Part shown: positions 10,261 to 19,860 of the stretch, piece after piece | How the letters are laid out: every line of letters starts with the position of its first letter | Position numbering within the stretch: the first letter of the stretch is position 1 | DNA from: Neisseriaceae bacterium ESL0693 | Lineage (GTDB): Bacteria; Pseudomonadota; Gammaproteobacteria; Burkholderiales; Neisseriaceae | Length of the DNA: 64,000 bases | Assembly (NCBI GenBank): GCA_029433475.1 | Contig: JAQTIE010000001.1 | Coordinates: forward strand, 1-64,000 | Direction of reading: 5' to 3' | Notes under the pieces: model-generated | Seen by the model: the letters and a program-made list of their open reading frames with translations, nothing else | What the model was told of the DNA's origin: nothing | Databases searched by the model: none | Made by a program: the position numbers and the translations under genes

Positions 10261-11018
10261 TATTTAACCTTTATTATTCATCACACTGATTTGTTTTTAA
10301 CTGGAATACCCTGTTTTTCATCATTTTTATTCCCCTTGTGTTTATGCTTATCTGGCTTATGCCAGCCCTGTATTTCTGTATCGGTATACCCCATGAAATA
10401 GCGCAAAAAATGATTAAGCCGCTTTATGACGTTCACTACAAAAACACCATAAGCACATACGCATTAAATCCAGCCCAGGGTTTAAACCCGTTCAACCAAC
10501 AAAAACAGGCTGATGGCTCATGACCCTTGTTTTTCCTGCCAGATCAGCAGACAATGCCGTATCCCATGTCAATCATTTCATGCAATAGTTCACATTAAGC
10601 CGAATATTCTGATATTACCGTTGGTTTATCATCTCTAATGATTGTGTTCCCCTGCGAAATTCTCATGTAATCCTTAGCCGACTGAGTCATTGCAAATAAT
10701 TGATTATTAATATAAATATATAATGATTCGGATATTTTTATTTTAAACAGGCCAAATCATGCGATAGCGATATAAACTTCATCACTCGGCTGACGAGCTC
10801 TATTGACAGTAAAACCATGGTCTACATCAATATATTTTCAACCACCAAAACAATAAATCGTCATATTTCACGCCACACATGACTGATGACAGCAATAAGG
10901 CAATCGGCCACATACGCCAAGGTATTTATATGCCGGCTGTGCAGTCAGCCAAACTTATTTTATGATGCTGGTTCGCATCACCATTGAAACTCAGGCTAAT
11001 ACCTTGTCAGGAGATACC
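10261..11018. other. 758-bp intergenic region between divergent units
   Basis: The stretch is AT-rich and separates the minus-strand surface-protein operon from the plus-strand Ldh-family gene, so it should carry promoters for both. A 61-codon ORF on the plus strand (10338-10523) has no convincing ribosome site and no recognisable features. An imperfect inverted repeat (AAAAACAGG near 10500, CCCTTGTTTTT near 10525) is present. I see no RNA gene. Confidence 0.5.
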
Positions 11019-12041
11019 ATGTCACACGAAACACAATGGTTTTCATTTACCGAGCTGGTTGAAAAAGTACAAACGGTTTTACAGCATGGCGGTTTAAATG
11101 CCGCACAAGCAGAAGCCACTGCACACACCTTGGTCACAGCAGAACAAGACCAGTGTTATTCACATGGCCTGTATCGGATTGAAGGTATCTTCAAAACCTT
11201 GGCCAGCAAAATGGCCGATGGCCAGGCTCTGCCAACAGTATCTGATGTGGCCGGTCAGGCCTTGGTGAAAGTCAACGCACACGGCGGCTTTTCCAGTTTA
11301 GCGTTTAATACCGGTTTACCGCTTCTGATCAAAAAAGCCCGACAATTCGGTCTGGCCGCCATGGCCATCAATGATTGTGTGCATTATTCCGCCTTGTGGG
11401 TCGAAGTAGAACAACTGGCTCAAGCAGGCATGGCCGGATTAGCCATGTGTCCTACCGCCGCCTATGTGGCACCCAGTGGCGGTATCAGCAAACTGCTGGG
11501 CACCAACCCATTTGCCTTTGCCTGGCCATGCACTCAGGCCGAACCCTATGTGTTTGATTTTGCCACCTCAGCTGCGGCTCGTGGAGCAATTGAATTGCGT
11601 CAGCGTCAAAATCAACCCATTCCGGCAGACTGGGCCATTGATGACTACGGCCAGCCAACCACTGATGCTGCTGCCGGTTTAAACGGTGCATTATTGCCCT
11701 TTGGTGGCCATAAAGGTTCAGCACTGGCCACCATGATTGAATTACTGGCCGGTGTCTGGATTGATGATCTGTTAAGTCTGGAAAGTTCGGAACGAGATCA
11801 AGAACGGCTACTGGCACCCCGCCACGGTGAATTGATTCTGGCGCTCAATCCGGCTGCTTTCGGTGCCACTGATTTAACCGCTCACAGCCACCGCTTACTT
11901 GATGCTATCACCGCTCAAGGTGCGCGTCTGCCGTCACAACGGCGTTTTGCTGCCCGCCAGCGCGCGCAGCAAAAAGGCATAGCAATCAGAACCGCCATGC
12001 TGCAACAACTGGATGCTTTGGTTGCCCAGACAACAGACTGA
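11019..12041 (+). CDS. Ldh-family (malate/L-sulfolactate/piperideine-2-carboxylate type) NAD(P) oxidoreductase
   Basis: 340 residues, the usual length of the type-2 malate/lactate dehydrogenase family. The family is unrelated to classical Rossmann MDH/LDH and reduces 2-oxo acids or cyclic imines such as delta-1-piperideine-2-carboxylate. Family signs include the N-terminal three-helix region, the catalytic-His stretch SHGLYRIEG, NDCVHYSALW, the GTNPFAFAWP loop and the late PFGGHKGSAL motif. The start at 11019 is chosen because GGAG lies 6 bases upstream; an in-frame ATG at 10962 lacks such a site. It is followed after about 260 bases by the aspartate-type permease on the same strand. Substrate cannot be fixed from sequence; a proline/lysine-type imine or a 2-oxo acid are both possible. 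Confidence 0.85.
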   Translation: MSHETQWFSFTELVEKVQTVLQHGGLNAAQAEATAHTLVTAEQDQCYSHGLYRIEGIFKTLASKMADGQALPTVSDVAGQALVKVNAHGGFSSLAFNTGLPLLIKKARQFGLAAMAINDCVHYSALWVEVEQLAQAGMAGLAMCPTAAYVAPSGGISKLLGTNPFAFAWPCTQAEPYVFDFATSAAARGAIELRQRQNQPIPADWAIDDYGQPTTDAAAGLNGALLPFGGHKGSALATMIELLAGVWIDDLLSLESSERDQERLLAPRHGELILALNPAAFGATDLTAHSHRLLDAITAQGARLPSQRRFAARQRAQQKGIAIRTAMLQQLDALVAQTTD

Positions 12042-12175
12042 CCAAAAGCAGCAGATGATTGCCAAAAAGAAAATCAGCCAGCATAAAATACTGATCAATA
12101 TTATTATCCGGTTTTATTTATGCAGATCAAATACGAATAAAATCCCGCATGATAAGCCGATGGATTTAATTTTTG

Positions 12176-12205
12176 TTTACACCGCCGCTCAACTGCCACT
12201 ATATT
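12176..12205 (+). promoter_or_regulatory. possible sigma-70 promoter for the permease gene
   Basis: TTTACA (12176-12181) and TATATT (12200-12205) are 18 bases apart, about 95 bases before the permease ATG. The match is reasonable but was found by eye only. Confidence 0.35.
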
Positions 12206-12300
12206 GTTCACAAATGATGGGCTCAAACCAACCATTACGCTGTTAATCCAAACATTCTGCAACACACATTCAAGCAGTCTGAAATCAAGGGAAAGAGATT

Positions 12301-13887
12301 ATGTCTGGCCGATTCAAACGCCAGTTATCACTGGCTGATCTGACTTTTATCGGACTGGGGGCTATTTTTGGTTCTGGCTGGCTGTTTGCCGCCAGTCATG
12401 TCTCCGCCATTGCCGGCCCTGCCGGTATTTTATCGTGGGTTTTTGCCGGCATTGCGGTTTTACTGCTGGGACTGGTATTTTGTGAACTCGGTGCTGCCAT
12501 ACCCAAAAGCGGTGGCATCATTACTTTCCCGGTGGTATCACACGGCCCCTTGGTCGGTTATTTACTGGGGCTGATTACCGTGATTTCCTTTACTAGCCTG
12601 GTGGCGATTGAAGCCGTGGCCGCGCGCCAGTATGCCAATGCCTGGTTTCACTGTCTGAATCAGTCAGGCAGCGGCAACCCTACCCTGATCGGCTGGTGTG
12701 TCCAGCTGGCGATTTTATGCGCGTTTTTCTACATCAACTACAACAGCATCAAAACCTTTGCCAGAACCAATAATATCATCAGCCTGTTTAAATTTCTGGT
12801 GCCGTTACTGGTGATCATCAGTCTGTTCTGTTTTTTCAAACCCGATAATCTGCACATTGCCGGCTTTGCCCCCTATGGCATCAGCGGCGTTGAAGCTGCC
12901 GTATCCAGTGGCGGCGTGATCTTTGCCTATCTGGGCTTAACCCCGATTATTGCCGTGGCCGGTGAAGTCAGAAATCCGCAACGCACCATTCCGTTTGCCC
13001 TGATTCTGTCGATTTTATTGTCAACCATCATGTATGTATTGCTGCAAAGTGCTTTTCTGGGAGCCGTACCTACCAGCCTGATCAGTGGCGAAGGCTGGCA
13101 GAAACTCAGTCAGCATTACACCTTACCCTATCATGATATTGCCCTGGTGCTGGGTCTTGGCTGGCTTGGTTATATGGTGGTGGCCGATGCGATTATTTCG
13201 CCCAGCGGCACCGGCAATATTTTCATGAATTCTTCGGCACGGGTGATTTATGCCTGGGCAAAATCCGGCACTTTACTGCCGGTATTTAAAAAAATTGATG
13301 CCGGTTCCGGTATTCCCCGACCAGCGTTATGGCTCACTTTTGCCTTATCGGTATTCTGGACGCTGCCGTTTCCGTCATGGGAAGCCCTCATCAGCGTAGT
13401 ATCGGCTGCTTTAATCCTCAGTTACGCTCTGGCACCGATTTCCGCCGCGGCCTTGCGTCGCCATTATCCGCATATGGCGCGCCCCTTCAGGGTGAAATGG
13501 ATGGCATTACTGGGGCCTTTGTCGTTTGTGGTGGCTTCGCTGATTATTTACTGGTCAGGCTGGCACACGGTTTCATGGCTGCTGGGGGTGCAGATCGGCA
13601 TGTTTATTCTGTATTTATTACTGCATCGCTATGTGCCGACCCAACCGATCAGTCTGAAGCAACAAATCCGTTCATCCTTATGGCTGGTAGTGTATTACCT
13701 GCTTTTGATCCTATTGTCATGGCTGGGCAGTTTTGGCGGTATCGGTTACCTGACCCATCCGCAGGACACTCTGGCGGTGGCTCTAGCCGCGCTGGGCATT
13801 TATTACTGGGGCAGTTATTGTGGCCTGCCTTTAACTTTAATCCAGCAAACACTGCATCTGGAAGACGAGCCGTCCGCCAACCACTAG
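12301..13887 (+). CDS. APC-family permease, aspartate:proton symporter-like
   Basis: 528 residues with about 12 hydrophobic segments, an inner-membrane amino-acid permease of the APC superfamily. The N-terminus (LADLTFIGLGAIFGSGWLF) and the following ELGAAIPKSGGI motif closely recall the Bacillus YveA/AspP aspartate:proton symporter group, which has the same length. GGGAAAGAG precedes the ATG by a normal distance. A strong terminator follows at 13919-13956. Its position next to aspT and aspD supports aspartate as substrate: this permease would import aspartate with protons, while AspT exchanges it for alanine. Substrate assignment is by resemblance and context. Confidence 0.83.
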   Translation: MSGRFKRQLSLADLTFIGLGAIFGSGWLFAASHVSAIAGPAGILSWVFAGIAVLLLGLVFCELGAAIPKSGGIITFPVVSHGPLVGYLLGLITVISFTSLVAIEAVAARQYANAWFHCLNQSGSGNPTLIGWCVQLAILCAFFYINYNSIKTFARTNNIISLFKFLVPLLVIISLFCFFKPDNLHIAGFAPYGISGVEAAVSSGGVIFAYLGLTPIIAVAGEVRNPQRTIPFALILSILLSTIMYVLLQSAFLGAVPTSLISGEGWQKLSQHYTLPYHDIALVLGLGWLGYMVVADAIISPSGTGNIFMNSSARVIYAWAKSGTLLPVFKKIDAGSGIPRPALWLTFALSVFWTLPFPSWEALISVVSAALILSYALAPISAAALRRHYPHMARPFRVKWMALLGPLSFVVASLIIYWSGWHTVSWLLGVQIGMFILYLLLHRYVPTQPISLKQQIRSSLWLVVYYLLLILLSWLGSFGGIGYLTHPQDTLAVALAALGIYYWGSYCGLPLTLIQQTLHLEDEPSANH

Positions 13888-13918
13888 CCTTTGATCATAG
13901 ACAATACCCGATATGAAT

Positions 13919-13956
13919 GCCTGCCTGATGTGTCTGACATCAGGCAGGCTTTTTTA
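13919..13956 (+). terminator. rho-independent terminator after permease gene
   Basis: A perfect 12-bp stem (GCCTGCCTGATG at 13919-13930, its complement at 13938-13949) with a 7-base loop is followed directly by seven T residues. Confidence 0.92.
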
Positions 13957-14217
13957 TGGGGTGAATCATGAAAATATCTGCCGGAATGAATTACAATAAT
14001 CAACATATTATTAATACAATTAAGACTAAATTTATCATTTAAAACAGTTTTTTCATACAAAACTGTATACACTGAATGAAGTTGACTATATTCAGCGTAT
14101 TATTTTTCATTACCGGCTATTTTGAATAACCGGCCATGACGATAATAACCGCATTGATTATTATCGTATGACTACGCTTAGCAGAACCCATAACACATTA
14201 AGTAAAGGAGACTGTTC

Positions 14218-14337
14218 ATGAGTAGCAACATCAATCAGATTTATTTTATCAGCGCTTTTTATGCGCATCTGCGTATATCCCCCGTTTTATGGGCAGCCTA
14301 TGCATTCATGACCGAACAGGAGGCTGATCATGCTTAG
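14218..14337 (+). CDS. 39-codon leader ORF translationally coupled to aspT
   Basis: An ATG at 14218 follows AAAGGAG with 7-base spacing and opens a 39-residue ORF that is moderately hydrophobic (IYFISAFYAHL, VLWAAYAFM). Its TAG (14335-14337) overlaps the aspT start at 14330 in the arrangement ATGCTTAG. The strong aspT ribosome site AGGAGG lies inside this ORF. Such an overlap usually means that translation of the first frame helps initiate the second. The peptide could be a small membrane partner of AspT or a regulatory leader; I know no family for it. Confidence 0.55.
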   Translation: MSSNINQIYFISAFYAHLRISPVLWAAYAFMTEQEADHA

Positions 14338-16018
14338 CTGGATTCAGAAAGAACTGCAACATTCGCCGGAAATCCTGTTATTTCTATCGGTAGCCTGCGG
14401 TTATCTGCTGGGTAAAATCAAATTCGGAAAATTCCAGCTGGGCGGCGTGGCCGGCTCATTGATTGCGGCGGTGGTATTCAGTCTGCTGGGTGTTTCCGTC
14501 AGCAGTGGCATTCAGGCGCTATTATTTGCCTTATTTATTTATGCGGTGGGCTTTGAAAGTGGCCCCCAGTTTTTCAAATCACTCGGTCTTAAAACCTTAC
14601 GCGAAATTCTTTTGGCATTATTTGTGGCCGTGGCCGGTCTGATTACCGTAGTCATCATGGCCAAATGGTTTCACATTGATAAAGGTCTGGCCGCTGGCCT
14701 TGCTGCCGGCGGGCTGACCCAGTCAGCCATCATTGGTACGGCCAGTGATGCGCTGACCCATCTGGGTTTACCTGCACAAACCATCCAGACCATGCAAGGC
14801 AATGTTGCGGTGGGCTATGCCGTTACTTATATTTTCGGCTCACTCGGCACCATCATTATCTGCGTCAATATCCTGCCTTATTTTATGGGTAAAGGGATTC
14901 GCGATGCCGCCATTGAAGCCGAAGCCGAACAGCTCAAAGGTGCCATCGTTTTACACCCCGGGCAGGAAAAAGGCTTACCTGATATTGTGGGTCGCGTTTA
15001 CCGCCTCAGTCAGCCGGCACAACAAACCGTTACCGAACTGGAACAAACCTTGTCCGGCATCACCATAGAACGGCTTAAACGGCGTAACCGCCTGATCAAC
15101 GTCACCCCTGATACCCGTCTGTTGCCCAATGATCAGATTCTGGTGGTAGGGCCGCGACAGGCGATTGTTGCCGCCGCACCAAAACTGGGTACCGAACTGG
15201 AAAATGAAGTGGGTATGGATGTGGTCATGGATACCAAAGACGTGGTATTGCATAACCAGAAATACACGCATCATAAATTAAATCAGTTTAAACACATAGG
15301 CAGCACCTTAACCTTGGCTCACGGTGTTTATGTGCTGGCGGTGCATCGTGATGGTGATCCTGTTTCCCTCACTGAAGACACGGTACTGGAACTGAAAGAC
15401 GTGTTGACACTTTATGGTTCAGAGCGTGATTTAGACAGCGTTACCCGTGAATTGGGCGCAGTCATCCCCATCAGCACCAAGACCGACTGGATTTATCACG
15501 GTTTCGGGATTGCTTTGGGGCTGATCATCGGCTTAATAGTCATCAATATCGGCAGTATTCCCATTACTTTGGGCGCCGGAGGCGGTGCCTTATTATCCGG
15601 CCTGATCTTTGGCTGGCTGCGCCGGCGTCATCAGCTCATCGGTAATCTGCCGGTGTCCGCTTCTACCCTGATGAAAGACTTCGGTCTGGCCGGCTTTGTG
15701 GCGGCGGTGGGTTTACAAACCGGTCTACAGGCCATCACCACCATTGAAAAAAGCGGTATTTCGCTGTTTCTGATCGGGGTAGTGGTCACCGTTGTGCCTT
15801 TATTACTGGCCATTCCGTTTGGCAAATATGTTTTACGCTATCGCAATACAGCCGTATTTGCCGGCGCACTGGCTGGCTCACGCAGCGCCAATCCCGCTTT
15901 TGGCGGCATTCTGGATAAAGCCGGTAATTCCGTACCCACCACGCCTTTTGCCATTACCTACGCGCTGGCCAATGTGTTTCTTACGCTGCTGGGGCCGCTC
16001 GTGGTGGCATTTGTTTAG
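14330..16018 (+). CDS. aspT: aspartate:alanine antiporter AspT
   Basis: 562 residues with the layout of the AAEx (AspT/YidE/YbjL) family: an N-terminal membrane half (about 1-190), a cytosolic region with two TrkA-C/RCK_C-type domains (about 200-370), and a second membrane half (about 385-562). The repeated GLTQSA and GSRSANPAFG-type motifs in the two membrane halves are family hallmarks. The protein exchanges external aspartate for internal alanine electrogenically. The aspartate decarboxylase gene follows 47 bases downstream, the known aspD-aspT partnership, here with aspT first. AGGAGG gives a strong start. Together they consume one proton per turnover and generate proton motive force. Confidence 0.93.
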   Translation: MLSWIQKELQHSPEILLFLSVACGYLLGKIKFGKFQLGGVAGSLIAAVVFSLLGVSVSSGIQALLFALFIYAVGFESGPQFFKSLGLKTLREILLALFVAVAGLITVVIMAKWFHIDKGLAAGLAAGGLTQSAIIGTASDALTHLGLPAQTIQTMQGNVAVGYAVTYIFGSLGTIIICVNILPYFMGKGIRDAAIEAEAEQLKGAIVLHPGQEKGLPDIVGRVYRLSQPAQQTVTELEQTLSGITIERLKRRNRLINVTPDTRLLPNDQILVVGPRQAIVAAAPKLGTELENEVGMDVVMDTKDVVLHNQKYTHHKLNQFKHIGSTLTLAHGVYVLAVHRDGDPVSLTEDTVLELKDVLTLYGSERDLDSVTRELGAVIPISTKTDWIYHGFGIALGLIIGLIVINIGSIPITLGAGGGALLSGLIFGWLRRRHQLIGNLPVSASTLMKDFGLAGFVAAVGLQTGLQAITTIEKSGISLFLIGVVVTVVPLLLAIPFGKYVLRYRNTAVFAGALAGSRSANPAFGGILDKAGNSVPTTPFAITYALANVFLTLLGPLVVAFV

Positions 16019-16065
16019 CTTATCCGATTTTTTATTGATGTATCTGTATACAGGAGTATAGCGTC

Positions 16066-17658
16066 ATGGCAAAAAACAATGATTCAAAATACAGTGAACT
16101 GAGCCCGTTTGAACTCAAAAACAAACTGATCAATCTGGCACAGAGCAATACCGATCACACCATGCTGAATGCCGGTCGCGGCAATCCCAACTTTCTGGCC
16201 ACCATTCCCCGCAGTGGTTTCTTCCATCTGGGATTGTTTGCCTTACAGGAATCTGAAATGTCATTCTCATTTGTTCCTGAAGGCCTGGGCGGCTATCCGT
16301 TGCACAGTCATTTACTCGATCGGTTTGAAGCCTTTATCCGCGATCATCATGATCAGGACGGCGTGAAATTTTTAGGTAAAGCCTTGTCTTATGTGCGCGA
16401 TCAATTGGGTCTGAATGCCGGACAATTCATTACTGAAATAGCCGAGGCAGTATTGGGCTGCAACTACCCCACACCGGATCGGATGCTGGTATTAAGTGAA
16501 GAGATCATCAAAACCTATCTGATCCGTGAAATGGGTATGCGCGGCATCAGCACTCAGGATTTTGACCTGTTTGCCGTAGAAGGCGGCACCGCAGCCATTG
16601 CCTATATCTTCAATTCACTGAAAGAAAATGACCTGATCAAAAAAGGCGACAGAATCGCCATCGGCGCACCGATCTTTACCCCTTATCTGGAAATACCGGA
16701 ACTGAATGACTACGAACTGGTAGAAGTGATGGTTGAAGCCGATCCGGACAAAGGCTGGCAATATCCGGAACGCGAACTGCGCAAACTGGAAGACCCCACC
16801 ATCAAAGCCTTTTTCCTGGTGAATCCGTCCAATCCGCCCTCTGTTAAAATAGATGACCACAGCCTGGCCATTCTGACCGACATTATTCATAAAAATCCGG
16901 AACTGATTGTCTTGACCGATGACGTTTACGGTACCTTTGCCGATGATTTCCGTTCATTATTTGCCGTGTGTCCGCAAAACACCATTCTGGTTTATTCATT
17001 CTCCAAATACTTTGGCGCCACCGGCTGGCGGCTGGGCGTGATTGCTCTGGCCAAAGACAATGTGCTGGATCGCAAAATTGCCCACCTGCCGCCCAAAGAA
17101 GTCAAAGCCCTGGATCAACGTTACTCCTCTTTGACCATGCAACCGCAAAGCATGAAGCTGATTGACCGCATGGTGGCCGATAGCCGCGCCGTGGGCTTAA
17201 ACCACACCGCCGGTCTCTCTACGCCGCAACAGGTTCAGATGGTGTTGTTTGCCTTATTTGAAATGATGGACGTACAGCAAAACTATAAAGCCATGCTGAA
17301 AACCCTGATCCGCCGCCGTCACGCCGCCTTGTATCATCAATTGGGTGTGGATCAGCCGGACAATGGAAATAGCGTCGATTACTATACCTTGCTGGATCTG
17401 GAAAGTATCTGCCGCAAACTGTATGGCGACGCATTCGCCAACTGGGTATTGAAAACCCAGGACCCGCTGGATATTCTGTTCCGTGTGGCACAGGATACCG
17501 GCGTGGTATTGCTGCCGGGCAAAGGTTTTGGTGTATTACACCCGTCCGCCCGCGCTTCTTTGGCCAATTTGTATGAATACCAGTATGTGGCCATTGGTAA
17601 GGCTTTGCGCGATCTGGCCAGTGATTATTATAGCCAATTCAAGCAATCAAAAAAATAA
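16066..17658 (+). CDS. aspD: aspartate 4-decarboxylase (PLP, aminotransferase fold I)
   Basis: 530 residues, the normal size of L-aspartate beta-decarboxylase, which converts aspartate to alanine and CO2. Visible landmarks are the AVEGGTAAIAYIF cofactor-phosphate region, FLVNPSNPPS, DDVYGTF, and the Schiff-base lysine K314 in the motif SFSKYFGATGWRLG. AGGAG lies before the ATG. It is cotranscribed with aspT, and a terminator follows at 17676-17710. The enzyme supplies the alanine that AspT exports. The family also has weak aspartate aminotransferase activity. I see no truncation or missing catalytic residue. Confidence 0.95.
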   Translation: MAKNNDSKYSELSPFELKNKLINLAQSNTDHTMLNAGRGNPNFLATIPRSGFFHLGLFALQESEMSFSFVPEGLGGYPLHSHLLDRFEAFIRDHHDQDGVKFLGKALSYVRDQLGLNAGQFITEIAEAVLGCNYPTPDRMLVLSEEIIKTYLIREMGMRGISTQDFDLFAVEGGTAAIAYIFNSLKENDLIKKGDRIAIGAPIFTPYLEIPELNDYELVEVMVEADPDKGWQYPERELRKLEDPTIKAFFLVNPSNPPSVKIDDHSLAILTDIIHKNPELIVLTDDVYGTFADDFRSLFAVCPQNTILVYSFSKYFGATGWRLGVIALAKDNVLDRKIAHLPPKEVKALDQRYSSLTMQPQSMKLIDRMVADSRAVGLNHTAGLSTPQQVQMVLFALFEMMDVQQNYKAMLKTLIRRRHAALYHQLGVDQPDNGNSVDYYTLLDLESICRKLYGDAFANWVLKTQDPLDILFRVAQDTGVVLLPGKGFGVLHPSARASLANLYEYQYVAIGKALRDLASDYYSQFKQSKK

Positions 17659-17675
17659 ATCTTTAAACTGATCAG

Positions 17676-17710
17676 AACAGGATAAAGCACTAGGCTTTAT
17701 CCTGTTTTTT
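17676..17710 (+). terminator. terminator after aspD
   Basis: AACAGGATAAAGC pairs with GCTTTATCCTGTT around a short loop and runs into six T residues. The core GATAAAGC/GCTTTATC also occurs as a perfect hairpin at 31830-31849. Confidence 0.9.
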
Positions 17711-17898
17711 ATGCATGCTGATACAGAATAATGCCTTTACGTTCCGGCCTATGAATAATGTCTGTATCCTAATCAGCCGGATTATTTTTACTTCATTGAC
17801 CGGTGATAAAATAATATATATGCTGCATTCCGGCAGAATTATTTGTTTATGCTGAAAATATACAATAAACCGGTTTTAATATAATACTCAGGTGCCCC

Positions 17899-18537
17899 AT
17901 GAACCTTGATTTTAACCACATGTTCCACGGTATTTTACTGTCGGGCAGTATGATTGTGGCCATTGGCGCCCAGAATTTGTTTGTCATTAAAAATGCCATC
18001 AGTCACAATCATGTGGCGCTGGTTTCACTGATCTGTTTCTTATGTGATGCCGGTCTGATGAGCGTCGGCATTTTCGGGGTGGGTGGCGCCATCCAGCAAA
18101 GCCAGCTCTTTACTTTGATCCTGACCGGTCTGGGATGTGTTTTTCTCTTGTATTATGCCTACAGTTCATTTAAAAGCGCCCTCCATTTAAAAACCGGTCT
18201 GGCCATTGAGTCGGTTTACCGTCAGATGAGTGTACAAAAAACCATCTTAACCACTCTATCCATCACACTACTCAATCCCCATGTGTATATTGATACCGTA
18301 TTGGTGGTAGGCAGTGTGGGCGCTACACTGGCACAACAAGCCAAATATTCTTTTTTGCTGGGCTCATTACTGGTGTCTTTTATCTGGTTTTTCGCCCTGG
18401 GCTACGGTGCTAGGCTGGCCGCCCGTTTATTTCGTCAGCGTAAAGCACTGATGACACTGGACATCGTAACCGGCATCATCATGCTGCTTATTGCCTTTGG
18501 TCTGATGCGCTTTGCCTATGGCGTCATCATGGCCTGA
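17899..18537 (+). CDS. LysE/ArgO-family amino-acid exporter
   Basis: 212 residues with about six membrane helices. The N-terminal GAQNLFVIKNAI and the following CFLCDAGLMSVGIFGVGG are typical of LysE/ArgO exporters, which expel basic amino acids from the cytoplasm. The second half carries TLLNPHVYIDTVLVVG, also characteristic. It has its own 240-base upstream region after the aspD terminator. It may relieve excess of lysine or arginine; its exact substrate is not determined by these motifs. It is convergent with the immunity array at 18654. Confidence 0.88.
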   Translation: MNLDFNHMFHGILLSGSMIVAIGAQNLFVIKNAISHNHVALVSLICFLCDAGLMSVGIFGVGGAIQQSQLFTLILTGLGCVFLLYYAYSSFKSALHLKTGLAIESVYRQMSVQKTILTTLSITLLNPHVYIDTVLVVGSVGATLAQQAKYSFLLGSLLVSFIWFFALGYGARLAARLFRQRKALMTLDIVTGIIMLLIAFGLMRFAYGVIMA

Positions 18538-18653
18538 ATCCGGACTGTAATACCATAGATAACACTGATCAGATCATTATGGTCAATAGTCATCAGCACT
18601 GCTGATAATAACATATGTATATCAGACAAAAACTATAGTCATCCATAAATATA

Positions 18654-19121
18654 CTAGCCATGCACCCATTGCAGTATCCAGCTCCACCATTTTTTGTGGT
18701 GGAGTGGTACATCCAGACCAGAGCCAGCACCGCCAACGGTAATTTTGTCTTTCTCTATAAAAATTGAATTACATGCACCTGTTTTATTGCGTATGCTTAT
18801 ATTGTAATTATCATTGCGTAGTGTAGGCGAGCTCTGGCCAATATAATGGCCTTGATTATCATAAACTACCAGATAAAAGGGCTCTGCAAAAAAATATCGT
18901 ATACTGATCCATAGACCTATGGGATTAACAGGCATTGGAGATTCGACAGAAAAACGATATTGTTCAAAAAAACAGGCAAAATCACCCTCTTTTTCAGGCG
19001 GGCTGGAAAAGGTCACATGACTTAAAAGCAGCCACCACAACAGAAAGAGTATCCAGAATATCCGCCTGATGATTTTATAGGACTTTGATTTCGATATGCG
19101 CTGAAAATTATCTCGTATCAT
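18654..19121 (-). CDS. putative immunity protein, array copy 4 (single-pass membrane)
   Basis: 155 residues. A basic N-terminus is followed by one membrane helix (FWILFLLWWLLLSHVTF, about 22-38) and a probably periplasmic domain with PPEKEGDFACFF, YDNQGHYIGQSS, and the C-terminal HHKKWWSWILQW. It is one of four paralogues lying downstream of a PAAR gene and a putative effector. Just before its ATG lies TAATTGAGTTATAA, which reads IIEL-stop, a remnant of the effector's C-terminus. An immunity function is inferred from position and multiplication; I recognise no named family with certainty. Confidence 0.75.
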   Translation of the reverse strand: MIRDNFQRISKSKSYKIIRRIFWILFLLWWLLLSHVTFSSPPEKEGDFACFFEQYRFSVESPMPVNPIGLWISIRYFFAEPFYLVVYDNQGHYIGQSSPTLRNDNYNISIRNKTGACNSIFIEKDKITVGGAGSGLDVPLHHKKWWSWILQWVHG

Positions 19122-19172
19122 GGCTTATAACTCAATTATGTGATCAACCATGATTGCTGAGCTGAGCTGAGC

Positions 19173-19757
19173 TTATCTCTTCCGAGATAGTGGTATTGAT
19201 TTCAGAACCTTTATTAATAGAAATAGAAGCATTAACTGCAACATATGATCTTGCACTAATAAAGGTATTCGTAATATCCAATCAGGTACTAATAGATGAA
19301 TAAATTGCAATACCCAGCTCCACCACCTTTTATGATTTAATGGTACATCTACATCATCATCATCGCTGAGCACAGTCAGCGCGCCATCTCTAATCTCAAG
19401 TCCATGGCAGACGTTTATTTTGTTACGAATTCCATTATAAATATCACTATGCAACGCAGCACGGTTTTGGCCAATATAATGTCCCTGATTATCATAGACC
19501 ACCATGTAATAAGGATATTCAGAAAAATACCTTAAATTAAGCCATATTCCGGCTGGATTTATCGGTAATGGCGACTCTGCAATAATGTGATATTTATCAA
19601 ATGAACAGGCATAGGTAGTATTATTTTTCCATGGTGGAACGGAAAAAGTGACATGACTTAAAAGCAGCCACCACAACAGAAATAGTATCCAGAATATCCG
19701 CCTGATGATTTTATAGGGCTTTGTTTTCGATATGCGCTGGAAATAATTCCGTATCAT
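19173..19757 (-). CDS. putative immunity protein, array copy 3 (longer, diverged)
   Basis: 194 residues. Its first 38 residues match the other copies nearly exactly, including the membrane helix. The extracytoplasmic part has diverged (PPWKNNTTYACSF, DDDDVDVPLNHKRWWSWVLQF). It also continues into a second hydrophobic segment (LQLMLLFLLIKVLKSI) and ends in basic residues, which the 155-residue copies lack. The shorter forms end where a recombined effector-tail sequence begins, so this longer form may be closer to the original gene. It starts three bases after an intact effector-tail remnant. Confidence 0.72.
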   Translation of the reverse strand: MIRNYFQRISKTKPYKIIRRIFWILFLLWWLLLSHVTFSVPPWKNNTTYACSFDKYHIIAESPLPINPAGIWLNLRYFSEYPYYMVVYDNQGHYIGQNRAALHSDIYNGIRNKINVCHGLEIRDGALTVLSDDDDVDVPLNHKRWWSWVLQFIHLLVPDWILRIPLLVQDHMLQLMLLFLLIKVLKSIPLSRKR

Positions 19758-19760
19758 GGT

Positions 19761-19859
19761 TTATAACTCGATGATGGTGAGTGAATCCGGTGGCGGTGCC
19801 TGCCAGAACACATCGGAAAACACGATAAAATCACCATGCTGATATAAAATCATAAACAT
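19761..19859 (-). pseudogene. vestigial effector C-terminus (tail remnant 2)
   Basis: A 32-codon frame encodes GDFIVFSDVFWQAPPPD followed by SLTIIEL and stop, identical to the last residues of the effector at 20903-21787, after an unrelated MFMILYQH lead. It lies between immunity copies 2 and 3. This is a duplicated toxin end without the toxin body, as left when tail-plus-immunity units duplicate or recombine. Confidence 0.8.
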
Positions 19860-19860
19860 A

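Noticed and set aside
10338..10523. 61-codon plus-strand ORF
   Set aside because: No ribosome site, no protein-like pattern, and it lies in the divergent promoter region.
13329..13916. 195-codon ORF within the permease gene
   Set aside because: Out-of-frame shadow of a membrane protein gene with all 12 helices intact.
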